From an uncultured Lysobacteraceae bacterium (GTDB lineage Bacteria; Pseudomonadota; Gammaproteobacteria; Xanthomonadales; Rhodanobacteraceae), in contig CAMLSI010000029.1 of assembly GCA_946482585.1 (NCBI GenBank), positions 1-18,938 of the forward strand: a stretch of 18,938 nt of DNA. Reading direction: 5' to 3'. Below, in pieces: positions 9,215 to 17,362 of the stretch. Made by a program: the position numbers and the translations under genes. How positions within the stretch are numbered: the first letter of the stretch is position 1; each line of letters opens with the position of its first letter. The notes beneath the pieces were generated by a model, which ran no database searches, had not been told where the DNA came from, and worked only from the letters and a program-made list of their open reading frames with translations.

Positions 9215-9777
9215 TGGCGGAAATCCTGCTCACTGCGCGGACACGAATCCACCATACGCCGCTGCAGCGCGCTGTCGCTCTCGCGCTCGTCGAGGTACCA
9301 GCATTCGCCCAGCGATGAGCAGTAGCAAACGGCGATGTCCAGGCGCGGATACAGCGGATCGAACTGGCGGAACTGTGCCTCGTCACGGAACGCGAGCTGC
9401 TGCACCGTGGCGCCGGCCGAAATGACGATGCCGTGCACGGTCGAATACGGCGGCGCCGGATCGAACGCCAGTCCGAGCGCGTCGAAGATGCTGTCCCAGT
9501 CCGGATACGGCTTGCCGTCGACGAACATCTGCACGGTTTCGATGCGCGCCGGGCCGACGCCCTTGTTCGCGATCAGCACGTAGCGGCCCGACTGCGACAG
9601 GCCGCTTTCGATGTAGGGCCAGACCTGCGCCCGGACCTGCTGGCGCTGCAGCCACGCTGTATAGCCCGACACACACAGCGCGAGCAGTCCGATCAGCGCC
9701 GCGATCACGGCGGAAAGACCGTTCCAGTCGCGCCGCCGTCGTGGCGCCGTTTCCGCTGCAGGCGCTCCGTCGTTCAT
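9211..9777 (-). CDS. Single-TM protein of unknown function, upstream paralogue
   Basis: Unrecognised protein of 188 residues. Seen: a basic N-terminus (PRRRRDWNG), one membrane segment at about residues 21-42, the block [14 protein letters not shown] (43-56), LIANKGVGPARIE (68-80), VDGKPYPDW, GIVISAGAT, then AVCYCSSLGECWYLDE (149-164) and VDSC (176-179). Cysteines 151, 153, 159 and 179 are spaced as in the downstream copy (CxCx5C plus one about 20 residues on), which could mean a disulfide pair or a metal site. The ATG at 9777 begins 3 nt after the prpB stop with no clear ribosome site, so translation probably depends on prpB. NKGVGPA-like turns occur in various small bacterial membrane proteins, but I cannot name a family. 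Placement between prpB and prpC ties its expression to propionate metabolism. Confidence 0.75.
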   Translation of the reverse strand: MNDGAPAAETAPRRRRDWNGLSAVIAALIGLLALCVSGYTAWLQRQQVRAQVWPYIESGLSQSGRYVLIANKGVGPARIETVQMFVDGKPYPDWDSIFDALGLAFDPAPPYSTVHGIVISAGATVQQLAFRDEAQFRQFDPLYPRLDIAVCYCSSLGECWYLDERESDSALQRRMVDSCPRSEQDFRQ

Positions 9778-9780
9778 CGT

Positions 9781-10671
9781 TCAGTCGCCCGGCTTGCTCG
9801 CGAACAGTTCGTCGAGCTTGCGTTCGTAGGCGTGATAGCCGAGGTAGTCGTACAGCGCGTCGCGCGTCTGCATGGTCGGCACCGCTGCCTTCTGCGTGCC
9901 GTCGCGGCGGATGGTCTCGTAGACGTTCAGCGCGGCCTGGTTCATCGCGCGATACGCGCCGCAGCAATACAGCACGATGTCGACGCCGGCCGCACCGAGT
10001 TCGTCGGTCGTGAACAGCGGCGTCTGGCCGAACTCGGTGATGTTCGCGAGGATCGGCACCTTGACCGCGTCGCGGAACTGCCGGTACTGCTCGAGCGTGT
10101 AGATCGCTTCGGGGAAGATCATGTCGGCGCCGGCTTCGACGCAGGCCTGCGCGCGTTCGATCGCCTTGTCCAGGCCTTCGACAGCGATTGCGTCGGTGCG
10201 CGCCATGATCACGAAACCGTCGTCGTAGCGCGCATCGACCGCCGCCTTCACGCGATCGACCATTTCATCCTTGGGCACGATGGCCTTGCCCGGACGATGA
10301 CCGCAGCGCTTGGCGGCGACCTGGTCTTCGATGTGCAGCGCGCCGGCGCCGGCCTTGATCAGCGAACGCACGGTACGCGCGATGTTGAAGGCGCCGCCCC
10401 AGCCCGTGTCCACGTCGACGAGCAGCGGCAGCGGACAGACGTCGGTGATGCGGCGGATGTCGGTGAGCACGTCTTCCATCGTGCTGATGCCGAGGTCCGG
10501 CATGCCCAGCGAGTTGGCGGCGACGCCGCCGCCGGACAGATAGATCGCCTTGAAGCCGACCCGTTCGGCCATGCGTGCCGCATAGGCAGTGATGGTGCCG
10601 ACGACCTGCAACGGCTGTTCGGCGGCCACGGCCTCGCGGAAACGCGTGCCGGCACTGGCGATCTGGCTCAT
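9781..10671 (-). CDS. prpB: 2-methylisocitrate lyase PrpB
   Basis: Cleaves 2-methylisocitrate to pyruvate and succinate, the last step of the methylcitrate cycle (cytoplasm). It has 296 residues, as in E. coli PrpB. Seen: the isocitrate-lyase/PEP-mutase barrel with [16 protein letters not shown], the Mg2+-binding acidic pair Asp86/Asp88 in [11 protein letters not shown], and the catalytic loop [11 protein letters not shown] with Cys123 at the same number as in E. coli. IEDQ and [14 protein letters not shown] follow in family order. The ATG at 10671 is preceded by GGAGA at good spacing. It is the first gene of the operon, with a promoter candidate just upstream (10696-10724). The operon has no acnD, prpF, prpD or prpR in this window, so the dehydration/rehydration steps must come from elsewhere, for example AcnB. 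Confidence 0.95.
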   Translation of the reverse strand: MSQIASAGTRFREAVAAEQPLQVVGTITAYAARMAERVGFKAIYLSGGGVAANSLGMPDLGISTMEDVLTDIRRITDVCPLPLLVDVDTGWGGAFNIARTVRSLIKAGAGALHIEDQVAAKRCGHRPGKAIVPKDEMVDRVKAAVDARYDDGFVIMARTDAIAVEGLDKAIERAQACVEAGADMIFPEAIYTLEQYRQFRDAVKVPILANITEFGQTPLFTTDELGAAGVDIVLYCCGAYRAMNQAALNVYETIRRDGTQKAAVPTMQTRDALYDYLGYHAYERKLDELFASKPGD

Positions 10672-10695
10672 GGGGATCTCCGTTCAAAGACCGCG

Positions 10696-10724
10696 ATTTT
10701 ATGCCAGTTCGGCCATTTCGACAG
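10696..10724 (-). promoter_or_regulatory. Candidate sigma70 promoter of the prpB operon
   Basis: On the minus strand, TAAAAT (10701-10696, 5 of 6 consensus bases) is preceded by a 17-nt spacer and CTGTCG (10724-10719, weak). It predicts a start near 10690 and a leader of about 20 nt containing GGAGA before prpB. The rest of 10702-10982 shows no further gene or clear operator. Confidence 0.5.
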
Positions 10725-10982
10725 CCTTGGCGCCGGGAAGCGACAAATACCGGCCGCGCCACCCGCCGCGGAGAATCCGGCGCCGTATTGCGTACGCTCC
10801 GGCAGTGCCGAGCGACGCCAGGCCCGTCGCAGGCGCACCCGGCCGACCGTTCCCGCCCTCGGACGACCGTTGCGACACCGGCGTCCGATCGTTGCCTCGA
10901 GCCGGCGGACCCGAGCATCCGGACGATTTTCGACCTCGTCGTCGGGGATTCCCTACCATCGCCGCCACGACAGCATCAGCGC

Positions 10983-13367
10983 ATGACCATGACAGAGCCG
11001 CACGACTACGCCAGCATCAAGTCGCTGTTCCTCGAGCTGCACGAAGCCGATGCGGCCGAGCGCGAGGCGCGGCTTGCCGCGCTCGATCGCACGCAGCCGG
11101 CACGCGCGGCGGCGCTGCGCCGCCTGCTCGCCGCATCGGGAACGCCGCTGGCCAGTCTCGATCAGGCCGACCACGAGCCCGCCGCCGCCGAATTTCCGCG
11201 CTATCGCCGCCTGAAGGAGCTCGGCCGCGGCGGCATGGGCCGGGTCTGGCTCGCCGAGCGCAGCGACGGCGCATTCGTGCAGCGCTATGCGCTCAAGCAA
11301 CTCGACCGCGAGCGCTGGTCCGATGCGGAACGCGAGCGCTTCGTGCGCGAGCGGCAGATCCTCGCCGAGCTCGATCATCGCAACATCGCGAATCTCGTCG
11401 ACGGCGGCAGCGATTCGCGCGGCGCGCCCTTCCTCGTGACCGCGTACATCGACGGACCGAGGATCGACGACTACTGCGAACGCCGCGGGCTCGACCTGCG
11501 CGCCCGAGTGGCGCTCGTGCGCGATCTCGCCGACGCGATCGCGTACGCGCACCGGCGCCTCGTCGTGCATCGCGACATCAAGCCGGCCAACGTGCTCGTC
11601 GACGGCGACGGCGTCGCCAAGCTGCTCGATTTCGGCATCGCGAAACTGCTCGGCGAGCACGGCACGACGACCGCCGACGGCGGGAGCCTCATGACCTTGC
11701 GCTACGCCGCGCCGGAACAGGTCCGCGGCGAACGCGTCGGGGTCGGTTGCGACCTCTACGCACTCGGCGTGCTGCTCTACGAACTCGTCACCGGCGTCTC
11801 GCCGTATGCGCCGGCGGAAGGCGCCGCAGCGCTGACCCAGGCGATCCTGCATCACGAGCCCGCGCCGCTGTCGCGCGTCGCGGCAGCGCGCGGTCGCGGC
11901 GTCGATCGCGATCTCGACGCAATTTGTGCGAGGACCTTGCGCAAGCGTCCCGAGGACCGTTACGCCTCGGCCGATGCGCTGCGTGACGATCTCGACCGCT
12001 ATCTCGCCCGCGAACCGGTGCAGGCGCGTCGCGGCGAGCGCGGCTACCGGCTGCGTCGCGGCCTGCGCCGTTACTGGGTCGCGCTGGTCGCCGCCGCTGC
12101 CGCGTTCGCCTTCATCGGCTATCACGTGTACCGCCTCGACGTGCAGCTCGCGCAGACCCAGCGCGAACGCGATCGCGCACGCGCGGTCGGCCGCCTGTTC
12201 GCCGACATGTTCGCGAAACTGCCGCCGGCCGAAGTACGCGACGGCGAAATTCCCGCCAAGCGATTGCTCGAGCTCACTGCGCGCGACCTGCTCGCGCAGC
12301 CGCGCGCGACCGCGGATCGCGAACACCTGGACGGCCTGTTGCTGTCCGCCGTGGCCGAAGCGCAGGAGGCGCTCGGGCTCAACGACGATGCGGACAAGCT
12401 GTTCGCCGAAGCCGTGCGGCGCCTGCGCGCCGCCGGACCGGAGTGGACACTCGACGCAGCCGACGCCGAATCGAAATGGGGCGGCGTGCTCTACGATCTG
12501 CGCCGCCCGGAAGAGGCCGTCGCGGTGCTCGACGAGGCGCGCGCGCGGCTGCGCCGGGACGGTCATCGCAATACGGTCGCGTACTTCGATCTCGGCATCA
12601 CGGCCGGCCTCGCGCTGCAGCAGCTCGGCCGCACCGCGCTCGCGCGCGAACGCTTCGAGGAAGCGCTGGCCGCACGGCCGCCGCCGGACCGGGACCGCAC
12701 CGACGTGCGGCCGGCCGCACGGACCAACCACGCGACCCGGGAAATCAAGGTAGGCAACGGCGCGCGCGCCGAAACCCTGCTGCGCGAGGCCGACCGCCTC
12801 GCCGACGCGGAACGCGCGACGCAGCCTTCGCGCGCGCTCAAGGTGCGGCTCAACCTGGCCTGGGTACTGCGCGATCGCGGCCAGTACGACGAATCCCGCC
12901 GCCTGTTCGACGAGGTGCTGGCGCGCGGCCGCACGTTCTGGGGCACGCCGCACGGCGATCTCAGCATCACGCTCGCGCAGTTCGCGTCGCTCGAATTGAT
13001 CGCCGGCAACTACGCGCAGGCGATCGAGAAGCTCGACGAAGGCATCGCCGGCGAAGCGGCATTGTTCGGTGCGACGCATGCGCGCACGCGGGCCCTGAAA
13101 GCCCTGCGCTTCGTCGCGCTCGTCGCGAACGGCGACGATGCCGCCGCACGCGCCGCCGCTGCCGAGGTGTTCAAGGACAAACCCGCGAGCGGCACCTCGG
13201 CCATCGGCACGGCCCTGCTTCAATGCCGCGAAGCGCCGACCGCGCAACGCCTCGCGGCGATGCGCGAGCTCGCCGGCGGCACCGCGAGCAATCAGCGCTG
13301 GGCGAAGACGCTCGTGCAGCAGTGGATCGCCGAATGCGAAACGCGCATGAAAGCGGCGACCCCGTAG
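10983..13367 (+). CDS. Receptor-type Ser/Thr protein kinase with helical-repeat (TPR-like) C-terminal region
   Basis: Eukaryotic-like (Hanks-type) kinase of 794 residues with one membrane segment. Domains in order: an N-terminal helical piece (1-70) beginning DYASIKSLFLELHEAD; a kinase domain at about 74-345; a basic juxtamembrane stretch; a TM segment at about 364-385; then a coiled coil and helical repeats, probably TPR-like, to the end. Kinase motifs: glycine loop GRGGMGRVW (81-89), ATP-anchoring Lys105 (YALKQL), HRDIKPANVL with Asp198, DFG with Asp216 and APEQVRGE. It should therefore be active. The frame is open well upstream, but the ATG at 10983 matches the usual start of these proteins; ATG 10989 is an alternative, and the ribosome site is poor. 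In Xanthomonas and Vibrio, similar kinases pair with ECF43 sigma factors, but none is visible here. It converges on the DUF1501 gene. Confidence 0.9.
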   Translation: MTMTEPHDYASIKSLFLELHEADAAEREARLAALDRTQPARAAALRRLLAASGTPLASLDQADHEPAAAEFPRYRRLKELGRGGMGRVWLAERSDGAFVQRYALKQLDRERWSDAERERFVRERQILAELDHRNIANLVDGGSDSRGAPFLVTAYIDGPRIDDYCERRGLDLRARVALVRDLADAIAYAHRRLVVHRDIKPANVLVDGDGVAKLLDFGIAKLLGEHGTTTADGGSLMTLRYAAPEQVRGERVGVGCDLYALGVLLYELVTGVSPYAPAEGAAALTQAILHHEPAPLSRVAAARGRGVDRDLDAICARTLRKRPEDRYASADALRDDLDRYLAREPVQARRGERGYRLRRGLRRYWVALVAAAAAFAFIGYHVYRLDVQLAQTQRERDRARAVGRLFADMFAKLPPAEVRDGEIPAKRLLELTARDLLAQPRATADREHLDGLLLSAVAEAQEALGLNDDADKLFAEAVRRLRAAGPEWTLDAADAESKWGGVLYDLRRPEEAVAVLDEARARLRRDGHRNTVAYFDLGITAGLALQQLGRTALARERFEEALAARPPPDRDRTDVRPAARTNHATREIKVGNGARAETLLREADRLADAERATQPSRALKVRLNLAWVLRDRGQYDESRRLFDEVLARGRTFWGTPHGDLSITLAQFASLELIAGNYAQAIEKLDEGIAGEAALFGATHARTRALKALRFVALVANGDDAAARAAAAEVFKDKPASGTSAIGTALLQCREAPTAQRLAAMRELAGGTASNQRWAKTLVQQWIAECETRMKAATP

Positions 13368-13394
13368 GTCGCCGCGAATGCCGCGAATCGCAAT

Positions 13395-14783
13395 CTACGC
13401 CGCGAGGAAGCCCAGATCGCGGCTCGCGAAATGTCCGAGGTTCGGCAGGATATCGTCGATGCCCGTTTCGGAAAGACCGAACCAGCGGGCGAGCGTCGCC
13501 GCGTATTGGTCGACCGACAGCGTCGGAATCAGCTGCCCGTAGCCCGCATCGTCCGGATTGCCGCTCTGCGCGAGCGACGGCATGCGGCCGAAGAAGCGTT
13601 TGCCGCGCACGGCGCCGCCGACGACGAAATGATGTCCGCCCCAGCCGTGGTCGGTGCCGCTGCCGTTGACCGACACGGTGCGGCCGAAGTCCGATGCGGT
13701 GAACGTCGTCACGCTGTTGGCGAGTTGCAGTTCCACGGTCGCGTCGTAGAACGCCTTGAGACTCTGCGACAGGTCCGTGAGCAGGCCCGGGTGTACGGCG
13801 GCCTGGCTGCCGTGCGTGTCGAACGGCCCGAGGCTCACGAAGAAGATCTGTCGGCGCAGGTTCAATGTCGTGCGCGCCTTGATCAGCCGCGCGACCATGC
13901 GCAACTGGCGCCCGAGGCGGCTGTCGGGAAACGGCGTGGCGACGTTGCCGGCCGCGTTCAACGCCGCGCCTATCGCCTCGTAGTTCGCGATCGCACTGTT
14001 CATCGCACGCGCGTAGCTGCGTTCGAACACGTGTGTCTGGGTGTCGTTCTGCAGCAGCGAATTGAACGCAGTCACGCCGGCGTCGTTGCCCCACTCGTTC
14101 AGATAGCCGATTTCCTCGACGCCGTAAGAATTGATGACGTACTGATTGACCACGTCCCCGCGCTGGAACAGCGACTGCCCTTCGAGCGAAATCAGCATCG
14201 ACTGATTCTGGTTCGGATTGCCGCCGTGCATGAGGTCGGCGATGCGCCCACCCCAGCCGCTCGCATTGCCGTCGTCCGGGCGCGAGGTCTGCCAGATGAC
14301 GGCCTGATCCTCGTGCGAGAACAGCTGCGGCGGCACCGGCACGCTGCCCTGCAGGTACTGCTGCTGAGTGATCGGATAGACCAGCGTGCCGACGTTCGCG
14401 ATGACAGCGGCGCGGCCGGTGTCGAACAGCTGACCGAGCCCGCTCATGTTCGGATGCAAGCCATACAGCGCGCCGTCGCCCGGCAACCCGTCGGCGAGCG
14501 GATCGAGCGGGAGCAGCCCGGCCTGAGGAATCGAGAGCAGGCCCCGCGCCGCCGCGTAGATGCCATGGTGCGTCGCGTCGCGCGGCACGACCGTGTTGAA
14601 GCTGTCGTTGCCGCCGTGCAGGAAGACGCAGACCAGCGCCTTGTAATCCGGAAAGATCGTGCCGCTGCCCGCGGCCATCGCCGCATTGAGCAGGCCGAGG
14701 CTGCCCAATGCCGAGTACGCGCTGACGCCGCCGAGCGCACCGTGCAGGCAGCCACGCAGGAAATCGCGTCGATTGAATTTCAT
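13395..14783 (-). CDS. DUF1501 protein, Tat-exported
   Basis: Exported protein of 462 residues from the DUF1501 family, distantly related to the sulfatase/alkaline phosphatase fold; biochemical activity is unknown. Seen: a twin-arginine signal (NRRDFLRGCLHGALGG, then an Ala-rich hydrophobic stretch ending near AAMAAG), the family blocks ALVCVFLHGGNDSFNTVVP, LYGLHPNMSGL, SHEDQAVIWQT, FFVSLGPFDTHGSQ, and TTFTASDFGRTVSVNGSGTD followed by HGWGGHHFVVGG. The ATG at 14783 has GAGGA 6 nt upstream and starts the Tat signal. The gene begins 8 nt after the stop of the DUF1800 gene and is surely co-transcribed with it. It ends 27 nt from the convergent kinase gene with no recognisable terminator between. 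Export folded via Tat suggests a cofactor or metal (inferred). Confidence 0.92.
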   Translation of the reverse strand: MKFNRRDFLRGCLHGALGGVSAYSALGSLGLLNAAMAAGSGTIFPDYKALVCVFLHGGNDSFNTVVPRDATHHGIYAAARGLLSIPQAGLLPLDPLADGLPGDGALYGLHPNMSGLGQLFDTGRAAVIANVGTLVYPITQQQYLQGSVPVPPQLFSHEDQAVIWQTSRPDDGNASGWGGRIADLMHGGNPNQNQSMLISLEGQSLFQRGDVVNQYVINSYGVEEIGYLNEWGNDAGVTAFNSLLQNDTQTHVFERSYARAMNSAIANYEAIGAALNAAGNVATPFPDSRLGRQLRMVARLIKARTTLNLRRQIFFVSLGPFDTHGSQAAVHPGLLTDLSQSLKAFYDATVELQLANSVTTFTASDFGRTVSVNGSGTDHGWGGHHFVVGGAVRGKRFFGRMPSLAQSGNPDDAGYGQLIPTLSVDQYAATLARWFGLSETGIDDILPNLGHFASRDLGFLAA

Positions 14784-14791
14784 CGGCGTCC

Positions 14792-16567
14792 TCATTTCTG
14801 GATCGAATATTCGGGCGAATTCAGCACGAGATAGAGCGCGTGCTGCACGCGGTCGCGACCGCCGTTCGCATTGGGGAGCGCGTCGAGGCGCGTCACGATT
14901 GCGTTGCGCATGAATGGCGACATCTGCCCCGACATCAGCAGCAGGTTCAGCCGGTCCACGAGCGTGCCGGGATCGCCCGCGAGCGGATTCAGGGTGGCAC
15001 CGTAGTCCATCAGCAACTGATCCGGATCCTGCGCGTAGCTGTACGTGCTGCCGATGTAGAAATAGAAAATACGCCAGTCCAGGTCGTTCGGGGTCGCGAC
15101 GAGCATGGTGTCGGTCGCGATCTGGAATTCGGGGCTGTGCAGGCCGAGATCGCGGATCTCGCCCGGCTGCTGGAACGTCGGCCGGAAGAAATTGAACACG
15201 CTCGGCGAGCGCAGCGGCGTCTGGCCGTACCACAGCGACGGATCGATGGCGAGATTGATGCGGCCGTTGGCGGAGCGCGGTGCGGTGATGCGCCAGAGAT
15301 GCACCAGCTTGAGCAGCGGCTCGCGCAGCTTGCCGTAGCGGTCAGCGTTCACGCCGGAATAGCCGTAGCGCGCTTCCGGATCGAGCAGCAATGCCTTGAT
15401 GACTGCGCGCAGATCGCCGCGTACACCGGAACCGTTGTTGTTGAAGACGGTCGCGATGCGCGCGACATAGGCCGGCGTCGGATTGCTCGTGACGAGGCGC
15501 TGGATCAGCTGCCGCACGATGAACGGCCCGACATTCGGATGCCGCGCGATATTGTCGAGCGCGATCGCGAGCTCCTGCGGCGCGTTGCCGCCCGGCGCGA
15601 GTACGCCGCCGGCGGGCACGGCATTCGGATAGATCAGCAGCTGCTTCGTCGTCGTGGTGTCGTGATAGGCCTCGTACGGCAGCATCGGGTCGCGCACGGC
15701 GGACGAAGCCGGATCGTGGTAGTCGTCGACGCAGTCGGGATATCCCGCCGTCGAGCAGTCGTTGAAATTCCAGCCCGTGAACACATGGGCGAAACCGCGC
15801 ACCGTGTTCTGATCGTAGGTCGGCACGGGCTGGCCGTTGACGAGCACGGGCGTGCCGTCGAGATTGAGCTGCTTCAGGCCGATCGAGAACAGCTGCAGGA
15901 TCTCGCGCGCATAGTTCTCGTCGGGCCTGATGTTCAGCACCGCATCGGGCTTGCGATTGCCGATCATCGACAGATAGACGCCCATCGCCGGATGCAGCGT
16001 GACGTCTTCGAGCAGCTCGCGGTAGTTGCCGAATGCGTTCGCGACGAGCATGTCGTACCAGCTCGCGGTCGACCAGGCCTGCAGCAGCAGACCGGGGTTC
16101 TGATCCGACACGACGAAGATTTCCGACAGCGCGAATGCGACGCGCTGCCGCAACTGATCCTTGTGCACGCGCGGCGGATTGCTCGGATCGTACAGACCGA
16201 TCGAATTGATCAGCCAGCTCTCGAGCCGCTGCTGCTGATAGACGCCCTGGTTCTGCGCGCTGATCCAGTCGAGATGCGGCGCTTCGTACGACGGCGCCTC
16301 GGCGAACTGCTCGGCGAACCATGCCTCGTAGCCGACCGCGCGCAGATGCGCGATCTCCGCGAGCGTCGCGCCGTAGGTCGCCTGATTCAGGAAGCGCGCG
16401 GCTTCCGCGTCGGTGAACGGCCCCGCGTTGACCGCCTCGAAGCCATGGCGCCAGATCGCATCGGGCCTGTGACTGAGCTGCGCCTGCGCCAGTGGCGCCG
16501 CGCACGCGAACAGCAGCGCACAGAGCCGTTGACACCAGCGCGCGCGAACGGATGAATTCAGCCGCAT
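14792..16567 (-). CDS. DUF1800 protein, secreted, partner of DUF1501
   Basis: Exported protein of 591 residues from the DUF1800 family, which is almost always encoded next to DUF1501; function is unknown. Seen: an N-terminal signal with basic start and hydrophobic core (CALLFACAAPLAQAQ; probable signal peptidase I site after AQA, lipobox poor), then family blocks AARFLNQATYGAT, RVAFALSEIFVVSDQ, NYAREILQLFSIGLKQLNLDG, RGFAHVFTGWNF, HPNVGPFIVRQLIQRLV, GDLRAVIKALLLDPEAR, LREPLLKLVHLWRI and RSPSVFNFFRPTFQQPG. The ATG at 16567 has an excellent GGAGGA 6 nt upstream, and the open frame above it lacks a site. It leads the two-gene operon. No Tat motif is visible, in contrast to its partner, so the two proteins probably leave by different routes. 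No confident promoter was found in 16568-16787. Confidence 0.92.
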   Translation of the reverse strand: MRLNSSVRARWCQRLCALLFACAAPLAQAQLSHRPDAIWRHGFEAVNAGPFTDAEAARFLNQATYGATLAEIAHLRAVGYEAWFAEQFAEAPSYEAPHLDWISAQNQGVYQQQRLESWLINSIGLYDPSNPPRVHKDQLRQRVAFALSEIFVVSDQNPGLLLQAWSTASWYDMLVANAFGNYRELLEDVTLHPAMGVYLSMIGNRKPDAVLNIRPDENYAREILQLFSIGLKQLNLDGTPVLVNGQPVPTYDQNTVRGFAHVFTGWNFNDCSTAGYPDCVDDYHDPASSAVRDPMLPYEAYHDTTTTKQLLIYPNAVPAGGVLAPGGNAPQELAIALDNIARHPNVGPFIVRQLIQRLVTSNPTPAYVARIATVFNNNGSGVRGDLRAVIKALLLDPEARYGYSGVNADRYGKLREPLLKLVHLWRITAPRSANGRINLAIDPSLWYGQTPLRSPSVFNFFRPTFQQPGEIRDLGLHSPEFQIATDTMLVATPNDLDWRIFYFYIGSTYSYAQDPDQLLMDYGATLNPLAGDPGTLVDRLNLLLMSGQMSPFMRNAIVTRLDALPNANGGRDRVQHALYLVLNSPEYSIQK

Positions 16568-16787
16568 GCGTTGTCCTCCGGGACGAAATCGTGGATCGAT
16601 ATGCAGCGCAACGAAGGCGGCGAAACAAAGCGAACAGCGCAAGTGTCGACGCCGTCACGAATTCGCGCCATCTGCCGATGGCCGGCGCGGGCGACCCAGC
16701 CTAGCGGGCGGCCCGCGGCCGAAGCGCGAGCGCGCGCACAGCGCCGCGACGGCGGCGACGACCGGACGCTTCGACGCGACCGACGGA

Positions 16788-17285
16788 TCAGCGCGCGGGC
16801 TTGCGCGCCACTTTCTTGGCGGAGGTTTTCTTGGCGGACGCTTTCTTGGCGACGGCCTTGCGAGCGGGCGGAGATTTCCGCGCCGGCGCGGCGTCGGCCG
16901 GCGGCGCCCACAGCGCGTAGTCGAGATTGCGCTCCCAGCCGAAGCGCGCGAGATCGACACGACCGCGCTCGACCCGCACGCCCTCGCCGATCAGGCGCGC
17001 ACGCTGTTCGCGATACGCCTTGGACTGCGGCGGAAACGCGATGCGGCCGTCCGAACGCAACACGCGGAACCAGGGCAGCTCGACACCGTCGGGCGTCTTT
17101 CCGAGCACCTTGCCGATCAGACGGGCACGACCGGGCAATCCGGCGCGCGACGCGATTTCGCCGTAACTGCTGACCTGACCCGGCGGAATGCGCGCAACGA
17201 CGGCGCGGATGGCCTCGGCGGCGGCCTCGCCGGCCGGCACGGCCGCTGCGGGCGCGGCGTTCGGTGTCAAGTCTTGTTTAGCCAA
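16788..17285 (-). CDS. Alkyltransferase-like (ATL, MGMT-fold) protein with lysine-rich tail
   Basis: DNA-binding protein of the O6-alkylguanine-DNA alkyltransferase fold that lacks the acceptor cysteine. Seen: helix-turn-helix region IPPGQVSSYGEIASRAGLPG, then GRARLIGKVLGKTPDG and PWFRVLRSDGRI. Trp replaces the active-site Cys of PCHRV, the hallmark of ATL proteins, which bind alkylated guanine and hand it to nucleotide excision repair. After the fold comes a tail of about 30 residues with repeated AKK units, like bacterial histone-H1-type tails; it may strengthen non-specific DNA binding (inferred). I chose TTG at 17285 (165 residues) because GGGGG lies upstream at fair spacing. The ATG at 17360 (190 residues) would place two divergent start codons 2 nt apart with no ribosome site of its own. 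Start uncertain, family confident. Confidence 0.85.
   Translation of the reverse strand: MAKQDLTPNAAPAAAVPAGEAAAEAIRAVVARIPPGQVSSYGEIASRAGLPGRARLIGKVLGKTPDGVELPWFRVLRSDGRIAFPPQSKAYREQRARLIGEGVRVERGRVDLARFGWERNLDYALWAPPADAAPARKSPPARKAVAKKASAKKTSAKKVARKPAR
16811..16857 (-). repeat. 15-bp tandem coding repeat in the ATL tail
   Basis: TTTCTTGGC occurs at 16812-16820, 16827-16835 and 16842-16850 on the plus strand, with a period of 15 bp. It encodes three copies of a five-residue AKK unit in the C-terminal tail. Slippage could vary the tail length between strains. Confidence 0.75.
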
Positions 17286-17362
17286 ACGTCGCCCCCATTC
17301 GCGCCACTTCGGTGCTGCCGGCACGGTAGCATACGCGTCATTCCCTACCCGGAGAGTCATTC

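Noticed and set aside
10951..10976. Promoter for the kinase gene around GGGGATTCCCTACCAT
   Set aside because: TACCAT is a fair -10 box, but the nearest -35-like hexamer is 19 nt away. The match is too weak in GC-rich DNA to annotate.
10953..13247. 764-residue open frame antisense to the kinase gene
   Set aside because: The kinase frame carries every catalytic motif. The antisense product is low-complexity Arg/Ala/Val sequence without recognisable features.
14840..16555. 571-residue plus-strand open frame antisense to DUF1800
   Set aside because: It mirrors a clear DUF1800 gene and has shadow-type composition and no ribosome site.
16571..17173. 200-residue plus-strand open frame between the DUF1800 and ATL genes
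   Set aside because: Most of it is antisense to the ATL gene, and its sequence is Arg/Ala-rich without motifs.
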